A stretch of DNA of 64,000 nucleotides from Pedobacter sp. HDW13 (GTDB lineage: Bacteria; Bacteroidota; Bacteroidia; Sphingobacteriales; Sphingobacteriaceae): the NCBI RefSeq assembly GCF_011303555.1, contig NZ_CP049868.1, forward strand, positions 3,224,001 to 3,288,000, given 5' to 3'. The translations under genes were made by a program, and so were the position numbers. Positions 55,161 through 63,768 of this stretch are shown here, piece after piece. Each line of letters begins with the position of its first letter. Positions within the stretch are counted from its first letter, which is position 1. The notes beneath the pieces were generated by a model that had not been told where the DNA came from, searched no databases, and saw only the letters and a program-made list of their open reading frames with translations.

Positions 55161-57350
55161 TTGAAAAAATTCCCATTTTATAAGCAGCCAGATCAAATGG
55201 ATTGTGGTCCAACCTGTATACGCATGATTGCAAGATATTATGGTCGAAATTATAGCTTACAACGTTTGAGAGAGATTTCAGGTATCAACCGTGCAGGTGT
55301 TTCTCTATTAGGTATTAGCGAGGCAGCAGAGAAAATTGGCTTCAGAACAACCGGGGTCAAACTGACTGTAAGTAAACTACAGGAAATGGAAATGCCATGT
55401 ATACTTCATTGGCGACAGAATCATTTTGTAGTACTCTATAAGGTGGAAAAGAATAGCATCTTTTATATAGCGGATCCAGCCCGAGGTCTCATTAAGTACA
55501 ATAAGGACGAGTTTGTAAAATTTTGGGAAAATACTCGAAATGAAAATGGTGGTCTTGGAATTGCTTTAGCCATTGAACCCAGTCCTGAATTTTATCAGCA
55601 AATAGGAGATCCTAATAAAAGGCTAGATATAACCTATATACTAGGTTATTTAGTAAAATACAAAAGCCTAATCATACAGCTCTTCATGGGACTTGGTGTA
55701 GGTAGTTTACTTCAATTGATCCTGCCCTTCTTAACTCAAGCTGTTGTAGATATTGGTATTAATACACGAAATTTAAATTTCATTTATATTGTCTTAATTG
55801 CCCAAACTATGCTTTTTTTAGGACGGATGAGTGTCGATTTTATTCGTGCCTGGATATTGTTGCATATCAGTACACGCATCAATATCTCCATTTTGACCGA
55901 TTTCCTAATCAAATTGATGAAATTGCCTATGAGTTTTTTTGAGACCAAGATGACTGGCGATATCATGCAACGGATGAGCGATCAAGGACGTATACAGACT
56001 TTTTTGACAGGATCATCTCTCAGTACGGTCTTTTCTCTTTTTAATCTTATTGCATTTGCTTTTGTATTAGCCTATTACAATTTAGATGTATTTCTAATTT
56101 TTGTTGTTAGCAGTATATTGTACAGCATAGTTGTAATTATTTTTCTCAAAAAACGTAGGGAACTTGACTTTAAACGTTTCGACATTGCCTCTCAAAATCA
56201 GAGTACAGTTGTTCAGTTGATTTCAGGCATGCAGGAAATAAAACTCAATAACTGTGAACAGCAAAAGCGTTGGGAATGGGAACGCGTGCAAGCCAGTTTA
56301 TTCAAATTTAGTATAAAGAGCCTTGCGCTAGGCCAGATTCAGCAATTTTTTGCATTTTTCATAAATGAGGGGAAGAATATTTTAATTACCTTTTTAGTGG
56401 CTAAATCTGTTGTAGACGGACAATTGACTCTTGGCGGTATGATGGCTGTGCAATATATAGTTGGCCAGTTGAATAGCCCGATTGAGCAATTTTTAGGTTT
56501 TTTACAGGGTTTTCAGGATGCCAAAATTAGCTTGGAGCGATTAAACGAGGTTCATGAACTAGAAAATGAGGAGCCATTAGGAAAACAGTTTCTATTCGAT
56601 TTACCTAAACATACTACTATAAAACTCAATCAATTGAGTTTTACTTATCCCGGTGCAGGCAATGATCCTGTACTGTCTAATATCAATCTGGAAATCCCAG
56701 TTGGTAAAACCACAGCTATAGTTGGTATGAGCGGGAGCGGAAAGACAACAATCCTGAAACTCTTACTGCGTTTTTATGAACCACAAAAAGGTGAAATCAA
56801 AATAGGGAGTTCAAATATAAATCAGGTCAGTTTTAAATTTTGGAGGGGAAAATGTGGCATAGTCATGCAAGATGGTTATATCTTTTCAGACACAATAGCT
56901 AGAAATATAGCAGTTGCAGATGAATACCCAGACATTGAAAAATTGCAGCACGCCATCAAAGTAGCCAATATTGCTGACTTCGTAGATGAACTCCCGCTTG
57001 GCATTCATACCAAAATCGGCGCGGCAGGAAATGGAATAAGTCAAGGACAGAAACAGCGAATCCTTATTGCAAGGGCCGTGTATAAAAATCCTGAGTATAT
57101 TTTCTTTGATGAGGCGACAAATGCATTGGACGCAAACAATGAAAAAATCATCATGGAAAATCTGGAAAGTTTTTTTGAAGGCCGTACTGTTGTTGTCGTT
57201 GCACACCGATTAAGTACTGTGAAAAACGCGGATAATATTGTTGTGCTAGACAAGGGGCTTATCATTGAACAAGGAACTCATTTGGAACTAACCCAGAGAA
57301 AAGGAGATTACTATCAGCTTGTAAAAAATCAATTAGAGCTAGGAAATTAA
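55161..57350 (+). CDS. C39 peptidase-containing ABC exporter
   Basis: 729 residues that cleave double-glycine leaders and export the mature peptide. The N-terminal C39 domain has C15 (QMDCGPTC), H88 (RQNHFVV) and D105 (IADPARG) intact. About 160-440 is the six-helix membrane domain, and 480-729 the ATPase: Walker A GMSGSGKTT from 522, signature ISQGQKQR, Walker B IFFDEATNALD. The start is TTG at 55161 (MKKFPFYKQPDQ), supported by alignment with the family start. It is the key evidence that the 50383 peptide is processed and secreted. Confidence 0.95.
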   Translation: MKKFPFYKQPDQMDCGPTCIRMIARYYGRNYSLQRLREISGINRAGVSLLGISEAAEKIGFRTTGVKLTVSKLQEMEMPCILHWRQNHFVVLYKVEKNSIFYIADPARGLIKYNKDEFVKFWENTRNENGGLGIALAIEPSPEFYQQIGDPNKRLDITYILGYLVKYKSLIIQLFMGLGVGSLLQLILPFLTQAVVDIGINTRNLNFIYIVLIAQTMLFLGRMSVDFIRAWILLHISTRINISILTDFLIKLMKLPMSFFETKMTGDIMQRMSDQGRIQTFLTGSSLSTVFSLFNLIAFAFVLAYYNLDVFLIFVVSSILYSIVVIIFLKKRRELDFKRFDIASQNQSTVVQLISGMQEIKLNNCEQQKRWEWERVQASLFKFSIKSLALGQIQQFFAFFINEGKNILITFLVAKSVVDGQLTLGGMMAVQYIVGQLNSPIEQFLGFLQGFQDAKISLERLNEVHELENEEPLGKQFLFDLPKHTTIKLNQLSFTYPGAGNDPVLSNINLEIPVGKTTAIVGMSGSGKTTILKLLLRFYEPQKGEIKIGSSNINQVSFKFWRGKCGIVMQDGYIFSDTIARNIAVADEYPDIEKLQHAIKVANIADFVDELPLGIHTKIGAAGNGISQGQKQRILIARAVYKNPEYIFFDEATNALDANNEKIIMENLESFFEGRTVVVVAHRLSTVKNADNIVVLDKGLIIEQGTHLELTQRKGDYYQLVKNQLELGN

Positions 57351-57410
57351 ACAAAAAATATCAGATTTTCAGGCTATTACCCATCATATTGAAATATTAA
57401 TTTAAAAAAG

Positions 57411-58748
57411 ATGAACAATAAATTAGGCACCATAGATAGCAAAATACATCAGGCAGATAGTTTAAAACTGCCTGAACAAAGCTATGTAGATATCAATAGC
57501 GAAGAGGTTCAGGAAATAATCGCGTCAGTACCATCTTGGATATTGAGAAGTGGAAATACTGTAATCTTTATTGTTCTGCTCGGAATCCTATTAATGTCAT
57601 CATTAATTGAATATCCTGATGTGGTAAAAACAGGATTAAAGATAAACTCTCTCAATTCACCAAAGCCTATATTGGCCAAGCAAAATGCAAAGCTTACCAA
57701 ACTGCTAGCCAAAGATGGCGAAACCGTAGAAGAAAACCAGATATTGGCATATTTTGAAAGTACTGCAAACCCCGTAGACATCCTTGAGGTCAATGAAAAG
57801 CTACTCATCATTAAACATAACATTTTAAATAATATTGATAAAGAATTGATCTTACCGGCAGCGATGAACTTGGGAGAGCTACAGACAAGTTATCAGAATT
57901 TTTATCAGCAATATCTAGCCTTTCTTTCTACAAAAAAAAATGGTTATTATATAAATAAGGCCACCTTTCTTGAGCGTGATCTCCAAGATATCAGTAGTTT
58001 AAAAACACAGATATTCAAACAGCAAAAAATTCAAGAACAGGAGTATGCAAATAATGAAAAAGAATATAAAGCTTATAAACAGCTTTATGAAAAAAAGGTA
58101 ATCTCTCGGAATGAATTTTCGGAACATGAAAATAAATATCTTGCCGCAAAATATCCTTTACAACAGACAGAGACGGCTATCCTAAATAATTCCACCGCAA
58201 ATAATGCAAAACGAAAAGAATTGTTAGATATAAGGCACACCATTGCTGAGGAGCAAGCAAAGTTTATCCAATCGTTAAATCAATGTATAGGTGATAGTGA
58301 TGCTTGGATTCAACTATATGTTCTGAGAGCGCCAGTAAAGGGACGATTGAGCTATGCGGGAATTATCCAGCAGAATCAGAACATATTGGCTGGTCAAGAG
58401 GTTTTTATCGTCAATCCTGGTAATACAGATTTTTTTGGAGAAATGCAAATTCCACAATATAATATGGGCAAAATCCATAGGGGAGAAAGAACTTTGATCA
58501 AACTAAAAAGTTACCCATTTGAACAATTTGGAACAATCAGAGGGAGACTTACCTATATTTCTGATGTAGCTTATCAAGATAGTGTCTTCATCGCTAAGGT
58601 AAGTTTTGAAAAATTTGAAAATAAAGATAAATACAATAAGATAGTTTTAAAGAATGGAATGTTAGCAGATGCAGAAATTATCACCGAGGAAAGTTCTTTG
58701 CTACTACGTTTTTTTAGAAACATAAAAAAAATGATGACTACTCAATAG
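57411..58748 (+). CDS. HlyD-family secretion adaptor
   Basis: 445 residues, one N-terminal membrane segment (NTVIFIVLLGILLMSSLIEY at about 47-68), then biotinyl-lipoyl-like and long coiled-coil sections (about 100-290), and a beta-barrel (LYVLRAPVKGRLSYAG; GKIHRGERTLIKLKSYPFEQFG). This is the periplasmic adaptor that joins a C39 ABC exporter to an outer-membrane channel. No TolC-like gene is in the window, so the channel is supplied elsewhere. It starts 60 bases after the exporter. Confidence 0.92.
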   Translation: MNNKLGTIDSKIHQADSLKLPEQSYVDINSEEVQEIIASVPSWILRSGNTVIFIVLLGILLMSSLIEYPDVVKTGLKINSLNSPKPILAKQNAKLTKLLAKDGETVEENQILAYFESTANPVDILEVNEKLLIIKHNILNNIDKELILPAAMNLGELQTSYQNFYQQYLAFLSTKKNGYYINKATFLERDLQDISSLKTQIFKQQKIQEQEYANNEKEYKAYKQLYEKKVISRNEFSEHENKYLAAKYPLQQTETAILNNSTANNAKRKELLDIRHTIAEEQAKFIQSLNQCIGDSDAWIQLYVLRAPVKGRLSYAGIIQQNQNILAGQEVFIVNPGNTDFFGEMQIPQYNMGKIHRGERTLIKLKSYPFEQFGTIRGRLTYISDVAYQDSVFIAKVSFEKFENKDKYNKIVLKNGMLADAEIITEESSLLLRFFRNIKKMMTTQ

Positions 58749-59147
58749 TTAGCTCACAACTTAAGAACTCAAAAATCAGCTGTAATCGGGAAGTAATAAA
58801 AACGGCTTTATGATAAAAGGAATATGGTCTATGATTTTGGACAGAAAATTTCAAGCCAGAATGTTTTTGGTAATATTCTTTCATCATATATTAGATTACT
58901 TTTTTGATTTAACTATTAAAATTTGTACATGTAAATCATAGCAATTGCAGCTAAAACGTATTGAAAAAATGGTGAGCTATTCGGTGAGGTCACCAATCAG
59001 CTTGAATTTAGCACCACTTATTATACTAAGGGTGGTTTATTCTTAGGGTTTTATTCCCAATTTATTATCTCGTTGATCGGGATTTGTAATTCCGTCCCAT
59101 ATTGCGGGCATTCCATCATCTTTAATCACCACTGTGTGCCGATAGAG
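58749..59147. other. Gap at the right edge of the cluster, insertion-element-like debris
   Basis: 399 bases with no supported gene. It contains the right 18-bp repeat (59024-59041), the palindrome GGTGAGGTCACC (58984-58995), and words around 58978-59020 that resemble the ends of IS21-type elements. It looks like a decayed mobile-element boundary. Confidence 0.4.
59024..59041 (+). repeat. 18-bp direct repeat, right copy
   Basis: TACTAAGGGTGGTTTATT, identical to 46590-46607 and in the same orientation. The bases flanking the two copies differ. Confidence 0.6.
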
Positions 59148-59567
59148 CTACACTCCAAATTGCTTACAAAAATGAGTCAAAATCTGAATAAGCTCCACAG
59201 CATAATTAACAGAAATTTTCAATACAGCATCACCACTATAATTTATGGCTATAGCCTGCTCGTTTACATTAAAACCCACATACAACGTGGGCTGGCCTAA
59301 ATCCCAATAAACCAATTCATCGGCTGTTTTAAACAACTGTCCTTGATAAGGTTCTTTAATATAACCAGGGCTGTTCCAAATGGCTTCAGCTAAGGCGGTT
59401 ATTATTGAAATTAAGCTTTCAGCATCTTCTTTGGTTAACAAACAACTTTCGCTGGTTTCTTTGTCTAGCTCAAGGTGTATTTTATCGCTATCCTTAAATA
59501 ATAAAATACTGCCGCTTTTAACCAGCCATTTATAAACCTGGGGTTCCTGATTGTGCATATTACTCAT
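59148..59567 (-). CDS. Hypothetical protein, 139 aa
   Basis: No signal peptide or membrane segment. It has a mixed alpha/beta look (VYKWLVKSGSILLFKDSDKIHL; TKEDAESLISIITALAEAIW; LGQPTLYVGFNVNEQ). I do not recognise a family. Its start overlaps the end of the PTH2-like gene by eight bases, so the two are coupled, and they might act together. Confidence 0.6.
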   Translation of the reverse strand: MSNMHNQEPQVYKWLVKSGSILLFKDSDKIHLELDKETSESCLLTKEDAESLISIITALAEAIWNSPGYIKEPYQGQLFKTADELVYWDLGQPTLYVGFNVNEQAIAINYSGDAVLKISVNYAVELIQILTHFCKQFGV

Positions 59568-59877
59568 TGTTATTGGGTACCCACATCTTAAAAAACTTAA
59601 ACATTTTGGGATATTCTTCCCTGGGCGAAAAGGCTATGCAGGCTTCCTGATTGTTTAATGCCGATTCGGTGAGCACAATATGGTCTGCTTCCTTTTTAGC
59701 ATTTGCGAACTCTGTTTCAGAAACCACACAAACCACCTTCTTAAATATGCCATTTATCCAGGTTTGCATGTTTGCCGTGTTTTCAAATTTCCTAAAACAG
59801 GCAAGAGATGCGTGTGCTGTAATTACGGGTACCATTTTATCAGGAACCTCTCTTTTAACTAAAATATACATCTTCAT
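59560..59877 (-). CDS. Small PTH2-like protein (tentative)
   Basis: 105 residues. The segments MYILVKREVPDKMVPVITAHASLACFRKF, then KKVVCVVSETEFANAKKEAD and CIAFSPREEYPKMFKFFKMW follow the order of the peptidyl-tRNA hydrolase 2 fold (a conserved AHA after the first strand and helix, then VKV-strand and helix, then a final strand). The GK and Q residues expected before the AHA are not clear, so catalytic activity is doubtful. The reaction is not assigned. It is coupled to the gene downstream. Confidence 0.5.
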   Translation of the reverse strand: MKMYILVKREVPDKMVPVITAHASLACFRKFENTANMQTWINGIFKKVVCVVSETEFANAKKEADHIVLTESALNNQEACIAFSPREEYPKMFKFFKMWVPNNNE

Positions 59878-60015
59878 GATATAGTGAGCGCTTTGCGAAG
59901 TTGGCGTTGACGATAAACTTACAGAAAAATTGTGAAGTTGAAGGTTTTATGCTACCGGGTAGCACCAATGCAATATCCCCGATTACCTTTGGTATTAAAC
60001 CGTTGCCCGAAGGTT

Positions 60016-60915
60016 TTAATCAGTATGCCGCAAAAAGGGCCGATCGGCATTGCTTTCCATAAATACCTTACGGTATTCCCTGGGCGATATACCTTGCCGG
60101 ATCTTGAATTGCCTGTTAAAATAAGAAACATTATCAAAACCACAGGCATAACAGATGGCTGTGATATTGTTATCTTTCCCAATTAATAATTTTGTGGCAT
60201 GACTTACCCTAATCTCATTTACAAACTGTGAGAATGTTTTGTGGGTGCTGTTTTTAAAATAGCGACAAAATGCAGCTTTGCTCATACAAGCGATGGAAGC
60301 CGCCGATTGGATGTCTATCTCCCGATGATAATTTTCGAATACATAATTGAATATGGAAGCCAGTTTTTTAGCATTACTTTCATTATGGCGTATTTTTCTG
60401 CTATCGTCTGTAATGAGTAATGCTCCTTGCTTACTGCTCAGCGAAAGCTCTTCCAATATCTGCAGCAACAGAATCAGGTTTTTCATTTGCTGGTTAGGCT
60501 GAAACTGGAAGAAGCGGGTGCTGGTTGAAGCCGCTGAAGTGTCGAATTTTATACCATATATCGATTGTTGCAACAGCTCCTTCACTGCCCTCAGTTCCAG
60601 GGTCTCAAAGAAATCCTTTCCCATAAAATCTGCAGAGAATTGCACTACAATGGCGTGCGCTACTTCTTCATCAGTTGTAGTTAGGATATCACTTGAAAAA
60701 CAATGCACCAGCCCCGGCCCGAACATAAAGACATCTCCTTCCTTATAATTCATTACCTTATTGCCCACATACACCTGCCCTGAACTTTTTACAATCAAGA
60801 TCAACTCATAGCTGTGGTGAAAATGAAAAGTACTGGTAAACTGTGGCTGACAGTATTCTTTAATTGCGAAACTGGCGTCCTCAGGAGTAGATATCGGTCG
60901 GTAAGAAACTTTCAT
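60016..60915 (-). CDS. AraC-family transcriptional regulator
   Basis: 299 residues. The N-terminal cupin-like sensing domain (about 1-150; FHFHHSYELILIVKSSGQVYVGNKVM) is followed by the C-terminal double HTH (about 195-290; IQSAASIACMSKAAFCRYFKN, ITAICYACGFDNVSYFNRQFK). I start at the ATG ending at 60915 (MKVSYRPIS), seven codons inside the longest frame. It is divergent from the catabolic genes to the right with 183 bases between and is the obvious candidate for their activator. Confidence 0.9.
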   Translation of the reverse strand: MKVSYRPISTPEDASFAIKEYCQPQFTSTFHFHHSYELILIVKSSGQVYVGNKVMNYKEGDVFMFGPGLVHCFSSDILTTTDEEVAHAIVVQFSADFMGKDFFETLELRAVKELLQQSIYGIKFDTSAASTSTRFFQFQPNQQMKNLILLLQILEELSLSSKQGALLITDDSRKIRHNESNAKKLASIFNYVFENYHREIDIQSAASIACMSKAAFCRYFKNSTHKTFSQFVNEIRVSHATKLLIGKDNNITAICYACGFDNVSYFNRQFKIRQGISPREYRKVFMESNADRPFLRHTD

Positions 60916-61028
60916 AATTACTGTTTTTTGGTACAATAGTTATTTTTAGAAGCTAAATTTGACTATTAATGTAAATATAGTATCAAAAATGAGCAAATGA
61001 AGTATTTTTATTTCAATTGAAATCTGAA

Positions 61029-61036
61029 TAAGTTTG
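61029..61036 (+). promoter_or_regulatory. Candidate -7 promoter box of the epimerase operon
   Basis: TAAGTTTG matches TAnnTTTG and lies 62 bases before the epimerase-like ATG, in the divergent gap with the AraC gene. Confidence 0.4.
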
Positions 61037-61098
61037 TTTTACCCAGGCGCCGTTATACGCGGTGTCTGCATGATACTAACCAAAATATTATACCTGAT

Positions 61099-61983
61099 AT
61101 GGAACTTGCAATACACAATTGGATGCGTGCTGAAACGATAGAAACAACGATAAAAAGAGTTTCTGCGATTGGATATACCAGGCTCGAAGTTGCCGGGAAC
61201 CCTGATCAGTACAATACAAAGGACGTAAGAAAACTAATGAAAGCGCATGGGCTGAGTTGCTGGGGTTCTGTAACATTAATGCTTGGCGAGCGTAACCTGC
61301 TGGCCAGTAATGAGGGGCAACGGGCAGCTTCCGTTCAGTACGTAAAAGATGTAGTGAAAATGGTGAAAGAACTTGATGGCCATATGGTTTCTGTTGTTCC
61401 TGCTACAGTAGGCAAGTTGGTGCCCGATGGCCGCAAGGAAGAGGAGTGGGGCTGGGCTGTTAACGCCATGAAAGAAATATACGAATACAGCGAAGCCGCA
61501 GGCGTACTGTTGGGCATTGAGCCTATTAACCGGTTTGAAACCTATTTTATTAACCGTGCCGAACAGGCATTGGCACTGGCTGCAGCAGTTGGCCCGAACT
61601 GTGGCGTATGTTTGGATACTTTCCACATGAATATCGAAGAAACAGATTTGTTTGAATCCATTAGGAAAGCGAAGGGGAAACTGGTAGGTTTTCATGTGGC
61701 AGATAATAACCGCATGGCACCGGGAATGGGAAATCTCAACTGGCAAAAGATCATCGATACCCTTCGGGAAATAAATTATAACGAGGTCCTTTCTGTAGAG
61801 TTTTGTGCCCCATTAGATCGTACTCCCGCCAATCCTTATCCTGGAGCTATAGACGAAAAGCCCGAAAACCTTAGTCCCGAGCAGGAGAAATTCCTGATAG
61901 ACCATGGTAGCTCGTCGGTTACCGATGCATTTTATACCATGCTAACCCAACAATCATTTAATACCTTATCAAAACTTATTTAA
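61099..61983 (+). CDS. Sugar phosphate isomerase/epimerase family protein
   Basis: 294-residue xylose-isomerase-like TIM barrel. The metal-binding residues expected for D-tagatose/psicose 3-epimerases are visible: E in GIEPINRFE, D and H in VCLDTFHMNIEE, H in GFHVADNNRM and a final E in VLSVEFCAP. There is no signal peptide. The substrate is probably a keto-sugar or related polyol derivative. It heads a co-directional set with an enolase-superfamily enzyme, a VOC protein and a 2-hydroxyacid dehydrogenase. Confidence 0.88.
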   Translation: MELAIHNWMRAETIETTIKRVSAIGYTRLEVAGNPDQYNTKDVRKLMKAHGLSCWGSVTLMLGERNLLASNEGQRAASVQYVKDVVKMVKELDGHMVSVVPATVGKLVPDGRKEEEWGWAVNAMKEIYEYSEAAGVLLGIEPINRFETYFINRAEQALALAAAVGPNCGVCLDTFHMNIEETDLFESIRKAKGKLVGFHVADNNRMAPGMGNLNWQKIIDTLREINYNEVLSVEFCAPLDRTPANPYPGAIDEKPENLSPEQEKFLIDHGSSSVTDAFYTMLTQQSFNTLSKLI

Positions 61984-62101
61984 GGTCTGAAAGGATCATA
62001 AGCATAGTGCTTAGCAACAGCAATGAGCCGTGACTGCATGCGATTAAACACTAGCGCCATACAAACACTTTCATAACCGATAAAAGACAAATTATATTTT
62101 A

Positions 62102-63268
62102 ATGAAAATAACAAATGTAGAAGCATTTTGGTTACGTTGCCCCATACCTGAGGCGAAACAACACGTATCAGATTATGGGCTGCTTACCAATTTTGATATG
62201 ACCCTTGTGGTAATCACAACAGATACAGGATTGCAGGGCTTTGGAGAAGCCAAGGCTGCAGTAGGCTCTTCAGGCGTATGTGCTTCCATTGTAAACTGTA
62301 TAGAAAACGAACTCAAGCCCGTATTGTTGGGCAAGTCTGTAAAAGACATTACCCGGCTTTGGGAAGAAATGTATAATGGAACAAGAGACCATTATGCATT
62401 GTCGAGAGGAAGAAAATTCCCTATCCTTGGACGGCGGGGCCTTACGGTATCTGCCATGAGTGGGATCGATACCGCACTATGGGATTTGAAAGGCAAAATG
62501 CTGAACGTTCCAGTACTTGATTTGCTTGGCGGTGCCTGCAGAGATAAAATGCCTGCTTACGCAAGTGGGGGGTGGGCAGACCTGGAACATATAGGCGAGC
62601 AGTTGAATGGCTATGTGAGTAAAGGGTTTGGGGGAGTGAAAATGCGTGTAGGCGTAATGGATGGTACCGTACAGAAAAGTATAGATCGGGTAAAAGCAGC
62701 CAGAGCAGCACTGGCGCCTGAAATTAAGTTAATGGTTGATGCACACGGCACGTTCAGCGTACCCGAGGCAAAGCAATTTTGCCGGGGCGTAGAAGATTGT
62801 AACATCTATTGGTTTGAAGAGCCAGTTAGTCCCGACAATAGGAAAGGAACAGCAGAAGTAAGGGCTGCTACCCACATACCCATTGCCGCCGGCGAAAGTG
62901 AGTTTACCAGTTTTGATATACACGATCTTTTGCAAATCAGGGCTATAGATGTTGTTCAGCCCGATGCAGCCATTATTGGCGGCATTTCAGAAGCTATGCG
63001 GGCCGGGCATCTGGCCAGTGTGCACCAGGTAGAGCTGGCACCACATTGCTGGGGCTCAGCATTTTCTTTCATGGCAGGGTTAACTGTAGCATTCGCAAGC
63101 CCCTCGGCAACCATTATTGAGTTCTCTTTAGGAGGAAACCCCATGATGTACGACCTGGTGAACGAACAAATTAATGTAATCAACGGCGAAATTGCCGCAC
63201 CTTCTGCTCCAGGACTGGGATTAACCCCTAACTGGGATTTTGTAAAACAGTTTAAACAGCCAGTATAA
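62102..63268 (+). CDS. Mandelate racemase/muconate lactonizing (enolase-superfamily) enzyme
   Basis: 388 residues. The N-terminal capping domain (1-125) precedes the barrel with KMR (the KxR/KxK acid-base site), metal ligands D (LMVDAHG), E (YWFEEP) and E (AAGESEF), then D in VVQPDAA and the catalytic H in LAPHCW. All catalytic positions are filled, so it is likely an active acid-sugar dehydratase or racemase; the substrate is not readable. The gap to the VOC gene is 11 bases. Confidence 0.9.
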   Translation: MKITNVEAFWLRCPIPEAKQHVSDYGLLTNFDMTLVVITTDTGLQGFGEAKAAVGSSGVCASIVNCIENELKPVLLGKSVKDITRLWEEMYNGTRDHYALSRGRKFPILGRRGLTVSAMSGIDTALWDLKGKMLNVPVLDLLGGACRDKMPAYASGGWADLEHIGEQLNGYVSKGFGGVKMRVGVMDGTVQKSIDRVKAARAALAPEIKLMVDAHGTFSVPEAKQFCRGVEDCNIYWFEEPVSPDNRKGTAEVRAATHIPIAAGESEFTSFDIHDLLQIRAIDVVQPDAAIIGGISEAMRAGHLASVHQVELAPHCWGSAFSFMAGLTVAFASPSATIIEFSLGGNPMMYDLVNEQINVINGEIAAPSAPGLGLTPNWDFVKQFKQPV

Positions 63269-63279
63269 AATAATTAATT

Positions 63280-63768
63280 ATGGCAAAGGCACTTAAAATT
63301 AATCATGTAACGCTCATTGTAGATAATCTGGAAAAAGCAGGAGATTTCTACAGGCAGGAACTTGGCCTTGAGCCACTCCCTGCTTTTAAGTTCGATTACC
63401 CTGTAATGTTTTTCAGGTTTAATGATGAACAACAATTGCATATTTCGGAATGGGAAGACCGCACGTCATTTCGCGGGCATATCTGTGTACAGGTAGACGA
63501 TTTCAGCAGTATCTTTTTCCGCATGAAAGCGTTGAATGCCATTGATGTTAACCCCTGGGGGAAAGTGAGGGAATTGCCAGATGGAGCTATGCAGATGTTT
63601 GTACGCGATCCCGCTGGCAACCTGGTAGAAATTTCTTCAATACCTGGAGCTGAAGTAGACGAACGGATATTTAAAGATGAGCTTTATGAAGCAGGTTTAT
63701 ACGTTTCGAACAGGAACGATTTCAGAGGCTTAAAATCAGATGACGCTACTTTATACCATAAAAAGTAA
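63280..63768 (+). CDS. VOC-family (glyoxalase/dioxygenase fold) protein
   Basis: 162 residues. Paired beta-alpha-beta-beta-beta units: INHVTLIVDNLEKAGDFYRQELGL with the first metal histidine, then LHISEW, and GHICVQVDDF with the second histidine, and VRDPAGNLVEISS with a glutamate. The metal-binding set is plausible. Its stop overlaps the next ATG by one base (TAATG), so translation is coupled. It probably acts in the same catabolic pathway as the enolase-superfamily enzyme. Confidence 0.85.
   Translation: MAKALKINHVTLIVDNLEKAGDFYRQELGLEPLPAFKFDYPVMFFRFNDEQQLHISEWEDRTSFRGHICVQVDDFSSIFFRMKALNAIDVNPWGKVRELPDGAMQMFVRDPAGNLVEISSIPGAEVDERIFKDELYEAGLYVSNRNDFRGLKSDDATLYHKK

Noticed and set aside
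48563-58748. Lanthipeptide cluster
   Set aside because: No LanM, LanB, LanC or other dehydratase/cyclase is present; the cysteines are better explained by disulfides given the VKOR and thioredoxin genes.
59932-60186. Plus-strand ORF opposite the AraC gene
   Set aside because: It overlaps the conserved HTH of the AraC gene and has no recognisable features.
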